From positions 888,501 through 952,500 of the forward strand of contig JARFJB010002037.1 of the NCBI GenBank assembly GCA_036346205.1: a stretch of DNA of 64,000 bases. Direction: 5' to 3'. The DNA comes from Vesta saturnalis. Its lineage: Eukaryota > Arthropoda > Insecta > Coleoptera > Lampyridae. Within the stretch, counting starts at the first letter, position 1. Every line of letters starts with the position of its first letter. The notes beneath the pieces were generated by a model. It saw only the letters and a program-made list of their open reading frames with translations. It did no database searches and was not told the origin of the DNA. The position numbers and the translations under genes were made by a program. Positions 54,004 to 64,000 of this stretch are shown one piece after another.

Positions 54004-54330
54004 TGCCCCATCATGTAAAAACTACATTTGATTGCGTATATTACGGGGAACATGCAAAAGTTGGGGTAAGTAATTTTGTAAAAAATCTAAATAAACTCTA
54101 CCATTTACTCGACCATGTGGTCCTACTACATAATCGCCTATAATACCGCCCCAAACATTTATTGACCATCGTGTTTGGCTGCGTGTTACAGTATGATATG
54201 GATTCGTTGTTGAATAATAATGAAAATTGTGTCTGTTGACACACCCATTTCTATGGAAAGTGACTTTGTCACCAAATAATACAAAATCAATTTGTGAAGT
54301 TAGCCATAAATTTCAGCCATAAATTTTTTT
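54001..54330 (-). pseudogene. Mariner-like transposase catalytic fragment (left arm, inverted)
   Basis: Mirror copy of 59150-59460. On the minus strand it contains the first-Asp strand and the FLHDGAP second-Asp motif at ~54000-54015. Stops present. Confidence 0.65.
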
Positions 54331-55081
54331 TTCGTTTTTTCGAAAAATTTCGATAAACACCTGTACAAAATTAATAATCCAAAACATATTAAGAGGAATA
54401 TTGATATAAATCACACATTAATTAATTAATTAAACGCTTATCGCGATCTCCCCGGTCAACGCGCATGAACAAATTCTTTATGGATGATATGTGGGACAAT
54501 TTTTTTTTAAATGTTGTTGTCAAATCCTCGAAGAGTACATAATAATACATAACATATCCAAAAATTGGGATATAATTATTTTTTATAAGTCCAGAAAATG
54601 ACTTTGAATGTGGATGTTTTTCGGGATCAAAATTTAGTAAACGCGCATGAACAAATTCTTTATGGATGATGTGGGACTTTTTTAAAAATTTTTTGTGATA
54701 TCCTCGAAGAGTACCAAATAATACATAACATATCCAAAAATTGGGATGTAATTATTTTCTATCTGCAATCAATTTGAAAATATTACGAATATTTCTAATC
54801 CTTCAACTATCATTAGGAAGATATTTGGACTTAATAATAATAAAGTAGGTAATTAGGGTGAAAGTTTTGTTTACTGATAATATAAATTTATAAAATACTC
54901 TGTGCTTTGGTCTTTACAGTTAGTTTGTTTTAGTTTCTTACCGGTAGTGATAGTGATAGTGAAAAATTGTGTAAGTACCACACTTTCGTCTGGGGGTTGT
55001 TTGTTATTTATATATTTTTTATTGCAATATTTTTGGTTTGTATATATAAGCTACTCTAATACTTTCATTCGAAAGAATTGA

Positions 55082-58000
55082 ATGTTTGGCAAATTAAGCG
55101 GCGACAAAATAATTGCAGACGTTTCGCTAGATTTGTTCAATAATTCATTTGCTTTTTCTCGTCTTAAAATACTTCACATAATTAAACGTAATTCGCATAA
55201 CTTTGTTCATCCTTTGGCTAGTTACGAGAGCAATACAAATGATTTGGATTTTTCATTAACAATTAATGATTTGCAAAATAATATTGCCAAGTTAAATAAT
55301 TTATCTTCATTTATAAATCTGACTCTTTTCGAAAATATAGAATATTCGGACGATGCTGAATGAACTGAAAATAATGTTAATTAACAATGTAGATAGTAGT
55401 ACTGATTCAGTTATTAAGAGTCAAATACCAGAAAGCGCGGATGAAAGTTTAATAGAACTAAACAAAACAATAGACGTTACATGTGAAAAAATAAATGTTG
55501 ACATGGAGGGCCGAAAATGTTATGAAAAATAGCTTGAACCAACTATAATACCAATAATTCTAAAGTTACTTAATAAATTCGCGATTTTTGAGGGTGAGTT
55601 CTTCCTTAATATTGACGAATTTAAAGCGATTTATAACATAAAAGAAAATAAATTTCGTTTATGCAATTATCCCTTTGTCATGAGAACACTTTCAAAAAAT
55701 TAATACTTGCATACTATGCATCAAACAGCTCAATTATAATAAGAAGTTCTATTGTTATACTGAGAGGGCCAAAATACCGCATAAATTAAATTAAAAATAG
55801 GTTGGTTTTTTGGAAAAGCGTTCGGACACGTCGATTTAAATTTTTTGTAGTGATTTTTTTGATGGTAAGTTCATGTATACAGGGTGGCCCAAAAACAATT
55901 AAGACTACCAACTTCATTTTTTCAAATGGAAACGCCTATTTTTTATTTCATTTTTGGATTCTGCTTTAAATTTTAAGTAAGTTGTATGTACCATTTTTAT
56001 CCATTTTTTGACGTAACACACATGTATACAGGGTGACCCATGTAGAAGATAAATTTACTTTTTCATTTTTTTTATGGAACCCCAAGTATACTATGACGTT
56101 TTTGAGTTCTCTGAGAAACTCTGAACATATTTCATGTAACATACTCATATCTAAATTCAATAGTGTTCGAAAAAATTACATAAAATAGAAATAACGATAG
56201 AATTATTAATGTAGGAACATATTTTATGTAATATACCCATGTCGATATTCAACTGTTATTGAAACATTTGTTATTTATTAAGCATTAAAGTTCTGTGGTT
56301 ATTTCTATTTTATGTAATTTTTTCTGTTGAATTTAGATATGAGTATGTTACATGAAATATGTTCAGAGTTTCTCAGAGATCTCAAAAACATCATAATATA
56401 CTTGGGGTTCCATAAAAAAATGAAAAAGTAAATTTATCTTCTACATGAGTCACTCTGTATACATGTGTGTGACGTCAAAAAATGAATAAAAATGGATAAC
56501 TAAAAACAATATTTGACGTGTTCCAGCATTTTCAGGAAAAATATTTCCTTCAGTTTTTAACAAATTTTTTGCGGGGCTTTTGACCCTCTCTTATGTGTAT
56601 TTCTCGATAACTGTTAAGTTTAGGTATAGGACATGGTACATAAAACTTACTTAACATTTAAAGCAGAATCCAAAAATGAAATAAAAAATAGGTGTTTCCA
56701 TTTGAAAAAATGAAGTTGGTAGTCATAAATTGTTTTTGGGCCACCCTGTATACATGAACTTAGCATAAAAAAAATCGCTACAAAATATTAAAATCGACGT
56801 GTCCGAGCGTTTTTCCAAAAAACAAACACCTAATTGAATTTATGCGGTACTTTTGGCCCTCTCTGTATATGGATACTGCCGTCATGATGATTGCAAAAGG
56901 TTTAAATTGCAATGTAAAATTAAAAAGGTCTACACTGTGAAGTTTATAGTAACTGCGTGAATTTATTATCATGAAAGTGAATTAACACAACAGGTGAGGG
57001 GAGTGGAAAGGGTATTATTGGGCGAACGCCTGCGTTGTAATACAGCCCGCAATGTACGGGATGAAGATATATTGACACATGCCATAAAGTAAACGAAAAA
57101 CGAAAAATATAAAGGGTATTAAAAGCGAATGTGTAATTCGTAAATTAAAATCTCAAACTGATAACGATTTAATTGATATGTTAGAAATGCAGGCAGATAA
57201 CAAAAATTACAACTATAAGGTATCTACACCATTTAACATTATAGTTAGTAAAGAGCAGTTGGATTTGCTAAAATTTGCGAAATGTGACGCCGGTCAGTTA
57301 CCTATTATTCATATAGATACTAAGCTTAGTTAAAAAAATCCCGTCCAGATTCAAATAGGGTTTTATACTACGCTGGTGTTATACAGGTAAACTTGGAAAG
57401 AGTGGTTCCACTCTTTGAAATGATATCTTCCAAGCATGATACCATTACCATTTTAAATTGGTTGCAGAAATTTAAATATTTTTGTATTAAAAAGAATTTA
57501 AATTGGCATGTATTTAGAAGGCGACAGTCAGTTTAGCGATTTGCGAGGCCTGGAACCTGATGACTTTACAAGATTACTGCTCCTTGTTTTTCAAATGTTC
57601 TTATTCAAATAATAAATTCATTGCTACTAACATAGTAGTCGCTCTAAAATTATGTTCTGCCCATCTAATGAAAGTATTTGTTAAGTATGTAGAAATATAT
57701 TTTTGTGCGCAAAAAAAGCACGTTAGGTCTTTTGTCAAAGAAGTCCTGGCATCATTATTTGATACGCCAAACTTTGCCACTGTTGACAAAGTTATAGTAC
57801 TTCTTTTCCAATTGTTTTTACTAAAACATGAATGTACTGAAAGCGATGAACTTCAAACGAATTTATTAAAAATAACATCATTGGATACTGACATAACGAA
57901 AATAAATACTAACGACATAGAAGAAACAGCAACAGTTCCGGATTTTAAATTAACCACTCAAGAGACAGTGTTTTACAAAGATAATGCTTTTTTTCAATAT

Positions 58001-58429
58001 TTCAACAATGTTTTAGTTAATTCAATAACCGTCAAATGTCAGGACATTAACAAAATTAATAATCATAAGAACTTTTACAATGAAGAGTTTGTATATTACT
58101 TTTTAAAACATTTTATTCCTTACATTCCTCTCTGGAGTGGACTTTGCAATTATAAACGTAGCAGTAATGCACCAATAGAAAATTATTTCGGTTTGGTTAA
58201 AAATCACATATTACAAACTAAATTACATCGAAAATGTTCCCGTTTTGTTAGAATTGTGAGGAAATTGGTCATCAGCAAACATAGGGAACAGAAGTATAGT
58301 ATAAAAAAACTGGTTGCGCCACAAGGATCAACAGAAAGCGGAGAGGTGTTAATAAAATTAAAATTGAAGAAGACAAATGGTCAAAGCGTGTTAAACGTAC
58401 AAATACGTATTTCAAGAAACAAACTTTAA
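55082..58429 (+). pseudogene. Unfamiliar transposase-like gene, interrupted by palindromes
   Basis: 55082-55363 begins at an ATG (SRLKILHIIKRNSHNFVHPL). After the palindrome 55760-56865 the coding trace resumes in broken frames at ~57120-57540 with VSKEQLDLLKFAK, IIHIDTKLS (possible first Asp), YYAGVIQVNLERVVPLFEMI and SKHDTITILNWLQKFKYF. From 57560 a 289-codon frame holds IPYIPLWSGLCNYKRSSNAP with IENYFGLVKNHILQTKLHRK. The PLWSG...SNAPIENYFGLVK signature resembles DDE-type transposase C-termini in multicopy insect genes, possibly related to the Kyakuja-Dileera-Zisupton group. The superfamily assignment is a guess. Confidence 0.5.
55760..56865. repeat. Three nested palindromes with mariner-type ends
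   Basis: Outer pair 55760/56865 (CTGAGAGGGCC and CAGAGAGGGCC ends), middle pair 55880/56748 (CAGGGTGGCCC), inner pair 56029/56457 (CAGGGTGACCC and CAGAGTGACTC). All three are flanked by TA on both sides. One arm has a ~150-bp segment missing from the other. Confidence 0.85.
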
Positions 58430-58624
58430 GAAAATATTTCAAGAAACACCAAATATGATCACAACAAATTTTAATACGAATTACTTTTATCTTCATCACC
58501 TGAAACAGTTTCCAAAAATAAATTTGAAAACGGGCTTCAAGTCGAAATTAAATTTTATAATTCAATAAATATCAATACATATTTTGTAATTGGGAAATAT
58601 AGTTACATTTTAGGGGAGCTAACA

Positions 58625-58966
58625 TTGTATAATGATTTTAAAACATTAAATCCAATTAAATGGTTGAGTGATTTTATGATAGACGCTGCTATTCTTAGCA
58701 CGTCAAATATACAGAATTCGAAGGATTACTTATATATTTATGCATATTTAGGGAATTGTATACTGAGTCACAGCATTAATATCATCCATAATGAATTTGT
58801 TCATGCGCGTTTACTAAATTTTGATCCCGGAAAACATCCAAATTCAAAGCCATTTTCCGGTCTTATAAAAAACAATTACATTTCAATTTTTGGATATGTT
58901 AGGTATTATTATGTACTCTTCGAAGATTTGATAAAAATTTCAAAAGAATTTGTTCATGCGCGTTGA
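58625..58966 (+). pseudogene. Ulp1/C48-like protease fragment candidate
   Basis: 113 codons including TLNPIKWLSDFMIDAAIL, which resembles the N-terminal strand of Ulp1-type proteases found in several transposon groups. The catalytic His/Asp/Cys are not visible. The last part duplicates itself (EFVHARLLNF, then EFVHAR at the end) and is mirrored at 54470-54760. Assignment is tentative. Confidence 0.35.
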
Positions 58967-59149
58967 CCGAAGAGATCGCGATAAGCGTTTAATTTTAAAT
59001 AAGTGGAAAATGTGTGACTTATATCAATATTCCTCTTAATATGTTTTGGATTACTAATTTTTTGTAGGTTTTTATCGAAATTTTTCGGAAAAACGAAAAA
59101 AAAAATTATGGAAGAAATTAACTAACTTCACATAGGTAAAATTCATCGA

Positions 59150-59806
59150 CAAATTGACTTTTTTGATTTTGTATTATGTGGTGACGAAGCCACTTTCCAC
59201 AGAAATGGGTGTGTCAACAGACACAATTTTCATTATTATTCAACAACTAATCCTTATCATACTGTAACACGCAGGCAAACACTATGGTCTATAAATGTTT
59301 GGAACGGTATTATAGGCGATTATGTAGTAAGACCACATTTCTTTGATGGTCGAGTAAATGGTAGAGTGTATTTAGATTTTTTACAAAATTATTTACCCCA
59401 ACTTTTGCATGTTCCCCGTAATATACGCAATCAAATGTAGTTTTTACATGATGGGGCACCAGTTCATCATACCGCTCCAATTCACAACTACCTGGACAAC
59501 GTGTTTCCGAACAGATGGATAGGAAGGGGGGACCGTTTAGGTGGCCTCCTAGATCACCGGGACTTTCTAAAATTGATTTTTTTATGTGGGGTGGGTTACA
59601 TTAAAAATGAAGTGTATAAAATTCCACCGGCAACGCAGCAAGACATGAAGCAAGTAATGTTCATATGCTTCAAAATGTGCAACGATCTTTTGAAGAAAGA
59701 CTACAACAATGTATTGATGTCAATGAAGGTCATTTTGAACATTTGTGCTAAAAGTTTTCATTTAGTTTTTTTTATTTTTTGGTATTTGTTAATGAATTTC
59801 TGTTAG
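59150..59806 (+). pseudogene. Mariner-like transposase catalytic domain (right arm)
   Basis: Plus strand: DFVLCGDEATFHRNGCVN (first Asp), LWSINVWNGIIGDYVVRPHF, then a stop, FLHDGAPVHHTAPIHNYLDN (second Asp), FPNRWIGRGDR and GYIKNEVYKIPPATQQDMKQ. The WPPRSPDL block is scrambled by a slip near 59540. One stop (after RNQM) and several slips. The N-terminal part is absent from this arm. Confidence 0.75.
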
Positions 59807-60338
59807 TACTAGTTTTATTTAAATTAAATTTAATTATATAACGTGTTTATTATTACTAAAGCCACACATAACAAAAAAGAGCGCTTACTGTATAATGATT
59901 CAAATTGTGATGAAATCACAATCCATTTTAGTTTTTTTTAAATAAAAGTATTTATACTATTTATATTCTTACAATTTTAAATTAAATATTTTCAAGTAAA
60001 ACAGGGAAAGATAATAAAACAATTTATTGATTTTTACCAAAACAGATCGTAAAAAAGTTCGTGTAATTCATACCTAACTTGATAAAATCAAAAATTAAAT
60101 AAAAAACCTGGATTTTGTTAATAAAAGGAAAATATCTCCTAAACTGTCGAAGTTAGATATAGGGAAATGTTAATAAAAATGAAATGGTTATTTAGTGGCT
60201 TCCTAGAGAGCACAAAAAATGAATTCATGACGATTTTAACCATAAAGTGACCATAACTTTTAAAATCCTCGGTATACTCCAATCAAACATCATATCAGGG
60301 ATTTGTAAAAACAAGCCGAGTTCTTTTTTTTATGATTG

Positions 60339-60595
60339 TGGACCTGAACAGGCTAAATTTGGCCTATGGTGCTAAAGCACTCAGGAACACTTAGGACCTG
60401 GATGGATAGAGGGATAATGAATTGCTAATAGATGCCTATGAACAGCTACCTTAAATTTTCTCATATCATAAGTGAGAGGAAAGCAGGAACTAGGAAGATC
60501 ATTCCAGAGTTTAGAAGCCGTGTAGAAAAATGTGGATTGCGCCCGTTTGGTACGACAAGTGGAGATTTGTACTGCATACTGATGATGTGTTCAAA
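60339..60595 (-). pseudogene. 3' fragment of a non-LTR retrotransposon (end of reverse transcriptase ORF)
   Basis: The minus strand encodes STFFYTASKLWNDLPSSCFP followed by RKFKVAVHRHLLA, the usual C-terminal tail of CR1/L2/RTE-type RT proteins, ending near a stop at ~60345. It is present in only one arm of the palindrome, so it inserted after the arms formed. Confidence 0.65.
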
Positions 60596-60793
60596 TATAA
60601 AATAAAAAAAATGTGATGCCATTTAAAACAAGGTATGTTTGGATAGGTTTGAAATTATAGAGTACCCTGTAGCTTTATAAATAATTTTGGATTATGCACC
60701 TTGAGATGCTTAACAATTGTTCTTTTATACTTTTTTCGTATCTATTATAATAACGCTATAAAAGAACTGTACCGCACTATTTGGGACACCCTG

Positions 60794-61663
60794 TATATAT
60801 ATTATTTTATTTGAATTGTATATTTTTTACTTTAACCTAGAACATGCAAAATAAAAACAATGTAAAACACATTGCCTTTTTATTGTCCTCGTGCAATAAA
60901 AACCTTATGAACCTTTTTTTTTAAATATACAATTGAACGCTTTTGTATCCTTTTATGTTAATTACCAATCATTACAATATACAAAAGATTTTAAATATCA
61001 AAATTATAAGTACCAGTGGCAATGTCACAGCAACTTCAAGAAAAAAATATTGTTTCAGAAAATAAGTTCTATGTTAATAAACTTCAATCATTATGTAAGA
61101 GAAAAGACTGTAGTCGCAATAATTCCTATATTAGTGGTTAGTGTGTTTTGCTACTCTAAATTACGAGAATTCACTCAATTAGTAGGTACACTTACAAAAT
61201 ATTCTATACTATTTCGGATTGTTTTCTTTAAAATGTTAATTGATTTCAGAGAAAAATATGCATTAACACGGGAGCAGATGAAGTCTCCCAAATGTTGCAT
61301 AAAAACATCCTATTAAAAACAGAAAGGATAAACCATGCAATTAACATTGAGAATCATTTCTATTACTATTTTTACTTAGTGCAATTAATCATAGATTTTT
61401 ATTACACATTGTCGCCTGTACCGGGTGTCCCATTTTCGATGGTTTTCCAGGGTATCTCCGTTATTGGAAGATATAAGAAGGTTGTTTTCGTGTCACTGTG
61501 CTACTTTTTTGTAAAACAAATAATGGTGCAAACAGATTTGGTCTGGCTTTATTTCCTTCTGAGTTGGGAAAAATTGTACATTTGGGACCTCCCTTGTAAC
61601 TCGCCTATTTATTAATTTTTTGAAAAAGTCAAAACTTGCTTATAGATGTTTTTACGAAAAATT
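60794..61663. other. No gene recognised
   Basis: AT-rich. GGGTGTCCCATTTTCGATGG at ~61419 is another single mariner-type end. A 127-codon open frame (60933-61316) has no ATG at its start and no recognisable domain. Confidence 0.35.
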
Positions 61664-63150
61664 CAATGGAAATGGAAAAATGATAATTAAAATATTTTAC
61701 ATACAAGATCTGTCTTATCGTAAACACCTCTGTCAAAAAGGGTCTTACATTTATAAGCAAGTCTGAACGTCCTAAATCGTTATTAATCTGTTTTTAATTA
61801 CGAGTCATAATTAAATTTGGCAGCCATTTTGTTTTGGCGGGAAATTTGAAATAGTATAAGGGACCCTCATACTATCTCATGAGCACATAAGGACACTTGA
61901 ACTTGCTGTCAGGCCTTCACCTCAAACTTCCGCAGTCGAGTTGCTTTGAATTATGGGTCATAATTAAATTTTGTAGACTAACTGGTTTTGTCGGCCATCT
62001 TGTAGGCCGTTTTTGTTTTTGGTGGAAAATTTCAAATTGTATTTCTATGATCACCGCGCGACGTCATGGCTTCGCTCTCTTGGCAGAAAATTTGAAACTG
62101 TATTCTAAATGGGGCATTCGCCCCTTGTCAAAGCACGGAAATTAATCAAATCAATCAATCGGTCAATAAAATCAGCCGAAACATCAAACCAAATCAATCA
62201 ACCTTGATCAAATCAAACAAATCACTCTCGATCAAATCAAACCAAATCTGATCAATCACAATCAATCAATCAAAGCAATTAACCAAATCAGTCAAATCAA
62301 TCAACCTCAATCAAATCAAACAAGAGACTGAGCTAACAATTCTTCGTAATACAAAGTAAGCGGTCGCTCATAGCAGCTAGGTATACAGTGGGAGAATCGT
62401 TACCTGAAGGTTATGAAGAATTGTTAGCTCAGCTTCTTGTTTGATTTGATTGAGGTTCATTGACTTGACTGATTTGGTTAATTGCTTTGATTGATTGATT
62501 GTGATTGATCTGATTGTTTGATTTGATTTGATCGAGAGTGATTTGTTTGATATTGATCTGTTTAATTGATTTGTTTGATTTGTTCGAGGTTGATTGATTT
62601 GGTTTTATATTCCTTGACTGATTTTATTGACCGATTGATTGGTTTGATTAATTTCTGTCTTTTGAGAAGGGACGAATACAATTTCAAATTTCCAGACAAC
62701 GCGGACCATCCTAGAACAAGCTCCGGAGTCCTACAACAGTGTTATGAGTTAGCATGAGGGCTGCTCTACTAGAATACAATTTCAAATTTCCGCCAAAAAC
62801 AAGAATGACCTCCTAGGTGACCGACAAAAGTTAGCCTACAAAATTTAATTGTGACTCATAATTCAAATCAAATCGACTGCGGAATTTTGGGACAAAGGCC
62901 CGAGAGCATGTTCCGGTGTCCTATGCCTGGCTTATGAGATAGTATGAGGGCCCCTTATTAGAATACTATTTCAAATTTCCCACCAAAACAAAATGGCTGT
63001 CAAATTTAATTATGACTCATAATTAAAACCAGATTAATAACGATTTAGGACGTTCAGACTTGATTATAAATCTAAGACCCTTTTGACAAAGGTGTTTCCG
63101 ATAAGACAGATCTTGTATGCACAATATTTTAATTATCATTTTTCCATTTC
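61664..63150. mobile_element. Large fold-back element with AATC/GATT-rich arms
   Basis: Arms 61664-62345 and 62415-63150 are imperfect inverted copies around a 69-nt loop (62346-62414). The inner ~200 bp of each arm is built of AATCAATC/GATTGATT repeats, and the outer part has ~200-bp subrepeats with GAGATAGTATGAGGGCC-like and TTTCAAATTTCC motifs. Another partial subrepeat lies at 63230-63290. No transposase inside. Confidence 0.75.
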
Positions 63151-63543
63151 TAATAACGCCATCCCCTATTATAGAAAACATCCATCGGAAAAAATCTAGC
63201 TACACAAGTAATCAGGGAGCGAAGACCTGAGAACAACTTCCGGAGGTCTATAGCTGTCTTATGAGATAGTATGAGGACCCCATATTAGAATTTCGCACCC
63301 TAACGAGTACAGAGAGCTGCATGTACTTTTAAAAATATACCGCTGATTTGACTGAGATTGATCTGAAAAAGGCCGTGGTAGAAGTTTGATTATGACTATG
63401 ATTAAGATGTGATCCGTAACAGGGGGCAAAGTGGAGTAAAGTATTCTGTGTGCCATCACACATGCCGTGTCTGTTGCCCGGTTCCGCTTATTTACATATT
63501 GCCGATTGATGAGTGTATTTTGATTTGGAAGGGATCCTTCAAT

Positions 63544-63727
63544 ATGACAAATTCAGACATAGACTTGGATACTCTCATATCTTTAGTGGAAGAAAAGCCC
63601 GTAATTTGGGACAAAACAAGTTCTGTCTACAAAGACAGGACCGAAACGAAAGATGCTTGGAGGGAAGTTTTTCTCCAGCTAAAAAGTGACTTTGAGGAGT
63701 TGGACGATACGGAAAAGAATGGTTTCG
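63544..63727 (+). CDS. MADF-domain protein, first exon
   Basis: The ATG at 63544 begins a 61-codon exon: DLDTLISLVEEKPVIWDKTS, then a KDAWREVFLQLKSDFEEL block, closing at a canonical GTAAGT donor (63728). This is the Myb/SANT-like MADF DNA-binding domain, found in insect regulators and as the second protein of PIF/Harbinger transposons. Convergent placement with a Harbinger transposase end supports the transposon reading. Downstream exons are not found, because the transposase tail begins at 63798 on the other strand. Confidence 0.55.
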
Positions 63728-63797
63728 GTAAGTTTTATTATTTATTCTAAGATGAAATATAGGTAGATTTATGCAGATATGATTAACGTTCATAATA

Positions 63798-64000
63798 TTA
63801 AATTTTTGAAAGCTGCCATTTCACAGATCCTACAGTTGTTAAGAAGTAGTTAGTTAAAATATTTCACACATTGTTTGCTAATATTACTCCGCGAACTTCT
63901 CTAGGTATATTATCAAGCTCTGTTATTGTCATTGTATCCTCTAATTCATAGCCGTCTCTTTTCCGAACAAAGTTGTGTAAAACAACACAAGCCTTAACTA
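63798..64000 (-). pseudogene. PIF/Harbinger (HARBI1-like) transposase, C-terminal end
   Basis: The minus strand from 64000 reads KACVVLHNFVRKRDGYELED, the conserved last block of DDE_Tnp_4 Harbinger transposases, then NIPREVRGVILANNV. A TGA at 63864-63866 interrupts it. Coding resemblance continues (ILTNYFLTTVGSVKWQ) to a stop at 63798-63800, so the TGA looks premature. The gene extends beyond the window. Confidence 0.7.

Larger units (their letters stand above)
51362..60793. mobile_element. Giant palindromic composite with mariner-type ends, 9.4 kb
   Basis: The right end inverted (CAGGGTGTCCCAAATAGTGC) and the left end (CCAAGTGTTCAAATAGTGC) match and continue as inverted arms. With gaps the arms run from 51362 to ~54760 and from ~58780 to 60793. 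TA lies at both borders. Mariner-like transposase pieces lie in both arms in opposite orientation. The middle (54.8-58.8 kb) carries an unfamiliar transposase-like gene and the palindrome 55760-56865. A 0.7-kb fold-back sits only in the left arm (51490-52196) and a LINE fragment only in the right arm (60339-60595). Confidence 0.7.

Noticed and set aside
60933..61316. 127-codon ORF
   Set aside because: No ATG at its start, AT-rich and no domain recognisable.

Overview
The window looks like an arthropod, most likely insect, nuclear genome segment that is almost entirely transposable elements. The composition is AT-rich, with short introns (61-69 bp), GTAAGT/GTGAGT splice donors, TA-target mariner- and pogo-like elements, a TTAA-target piggyBac, a Copia retrotransposon, a PIF/Harbinger end and two Polinton/Maverick elements. 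DUF4817-type mariner-like transposases are typical of beetles, bugs and related insects, but I cannot name the order or species. No clear single-copy host gene is visible.

Centre of the window (about 4.6-31.3 kb): an old Maverick/Polinton (gene remnants all on the minus strand) carries in order a packaging ATPase, a small hydrophobic-tailed virion-type protein, a PX-like protein, an rve integrase, a penton-like protein, a pVI-like minor capsid candidate, an F54H12.2-like major capsid protein (MCP), a conserved unknown and a truncated adenain-like protease. It was hit twice. A second Polinton of 18,871 bp (6426-25296) sits inside the MCP gene, with near-identical 81-bp terminal inverted repeats (TIRs) and an exact 6-bp target duplication (TGCTAC). 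A 1,951-bp non-LTR retrotransposon carrying only ORF1 sits inside the ATPase gene, with an exact 14-bp target duplication.

The inner Polinton belongs to a different lineage. Its plus-strand block runs: unknown acidic-tailed protein, small OB-fold-like protein, unknowns, parvovirus-type phospholipase A2, hydrophobic minor capsid candidate, adenain-like protease, penton-like protein, double-jelly-roll MCP, A32-like ATPase, PX-like protein, fibre-like protein and integrase with chromodomain. A convergent minus-strand block carries an unknown gene and a protein-primed family B DNA polymerase. Several genes are broken by frameshifts, so this copy is a fossil, but a younger one than its host element. 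Five genes have TATA/initiator pairs spaced 31-33 nt. Its last 4.5 kb holds satellite arrays, duplications and a GC-rich spliced coiled-coil gene.

Flanks. 1-2.6 kb: broken pogo-like transposase. 3.1-4.2 kb: broken mariner-like (DUF4817) transposase. 32.7-35.4 kb: piggyBac relic. 35.4-37.5 kb: pogo-like relics, including a 1.3-kb internally deleted copy. 37.8-39.4 kb: tyrosine-recombinase element with 17-bp inverted ends and 4-bp ATAG flanks. 39.9-40.5 kb: SWIM-finger gene fragments. 42.9-43.6 kb: mariner-like relic. 44.9-50.9 kb: Copia element on the minus strand, itself interrupted by a 1.2-kb fold-back. 51.4-60.8 kb: giant palindromic composite around an unfamiliar transposase. 61.7-63.2 kb: another large fold-back. 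63.5-64.0 kb: MADF exon and Harbinger transposase end. Long inverted repeats nested inside one another dominate the right half.
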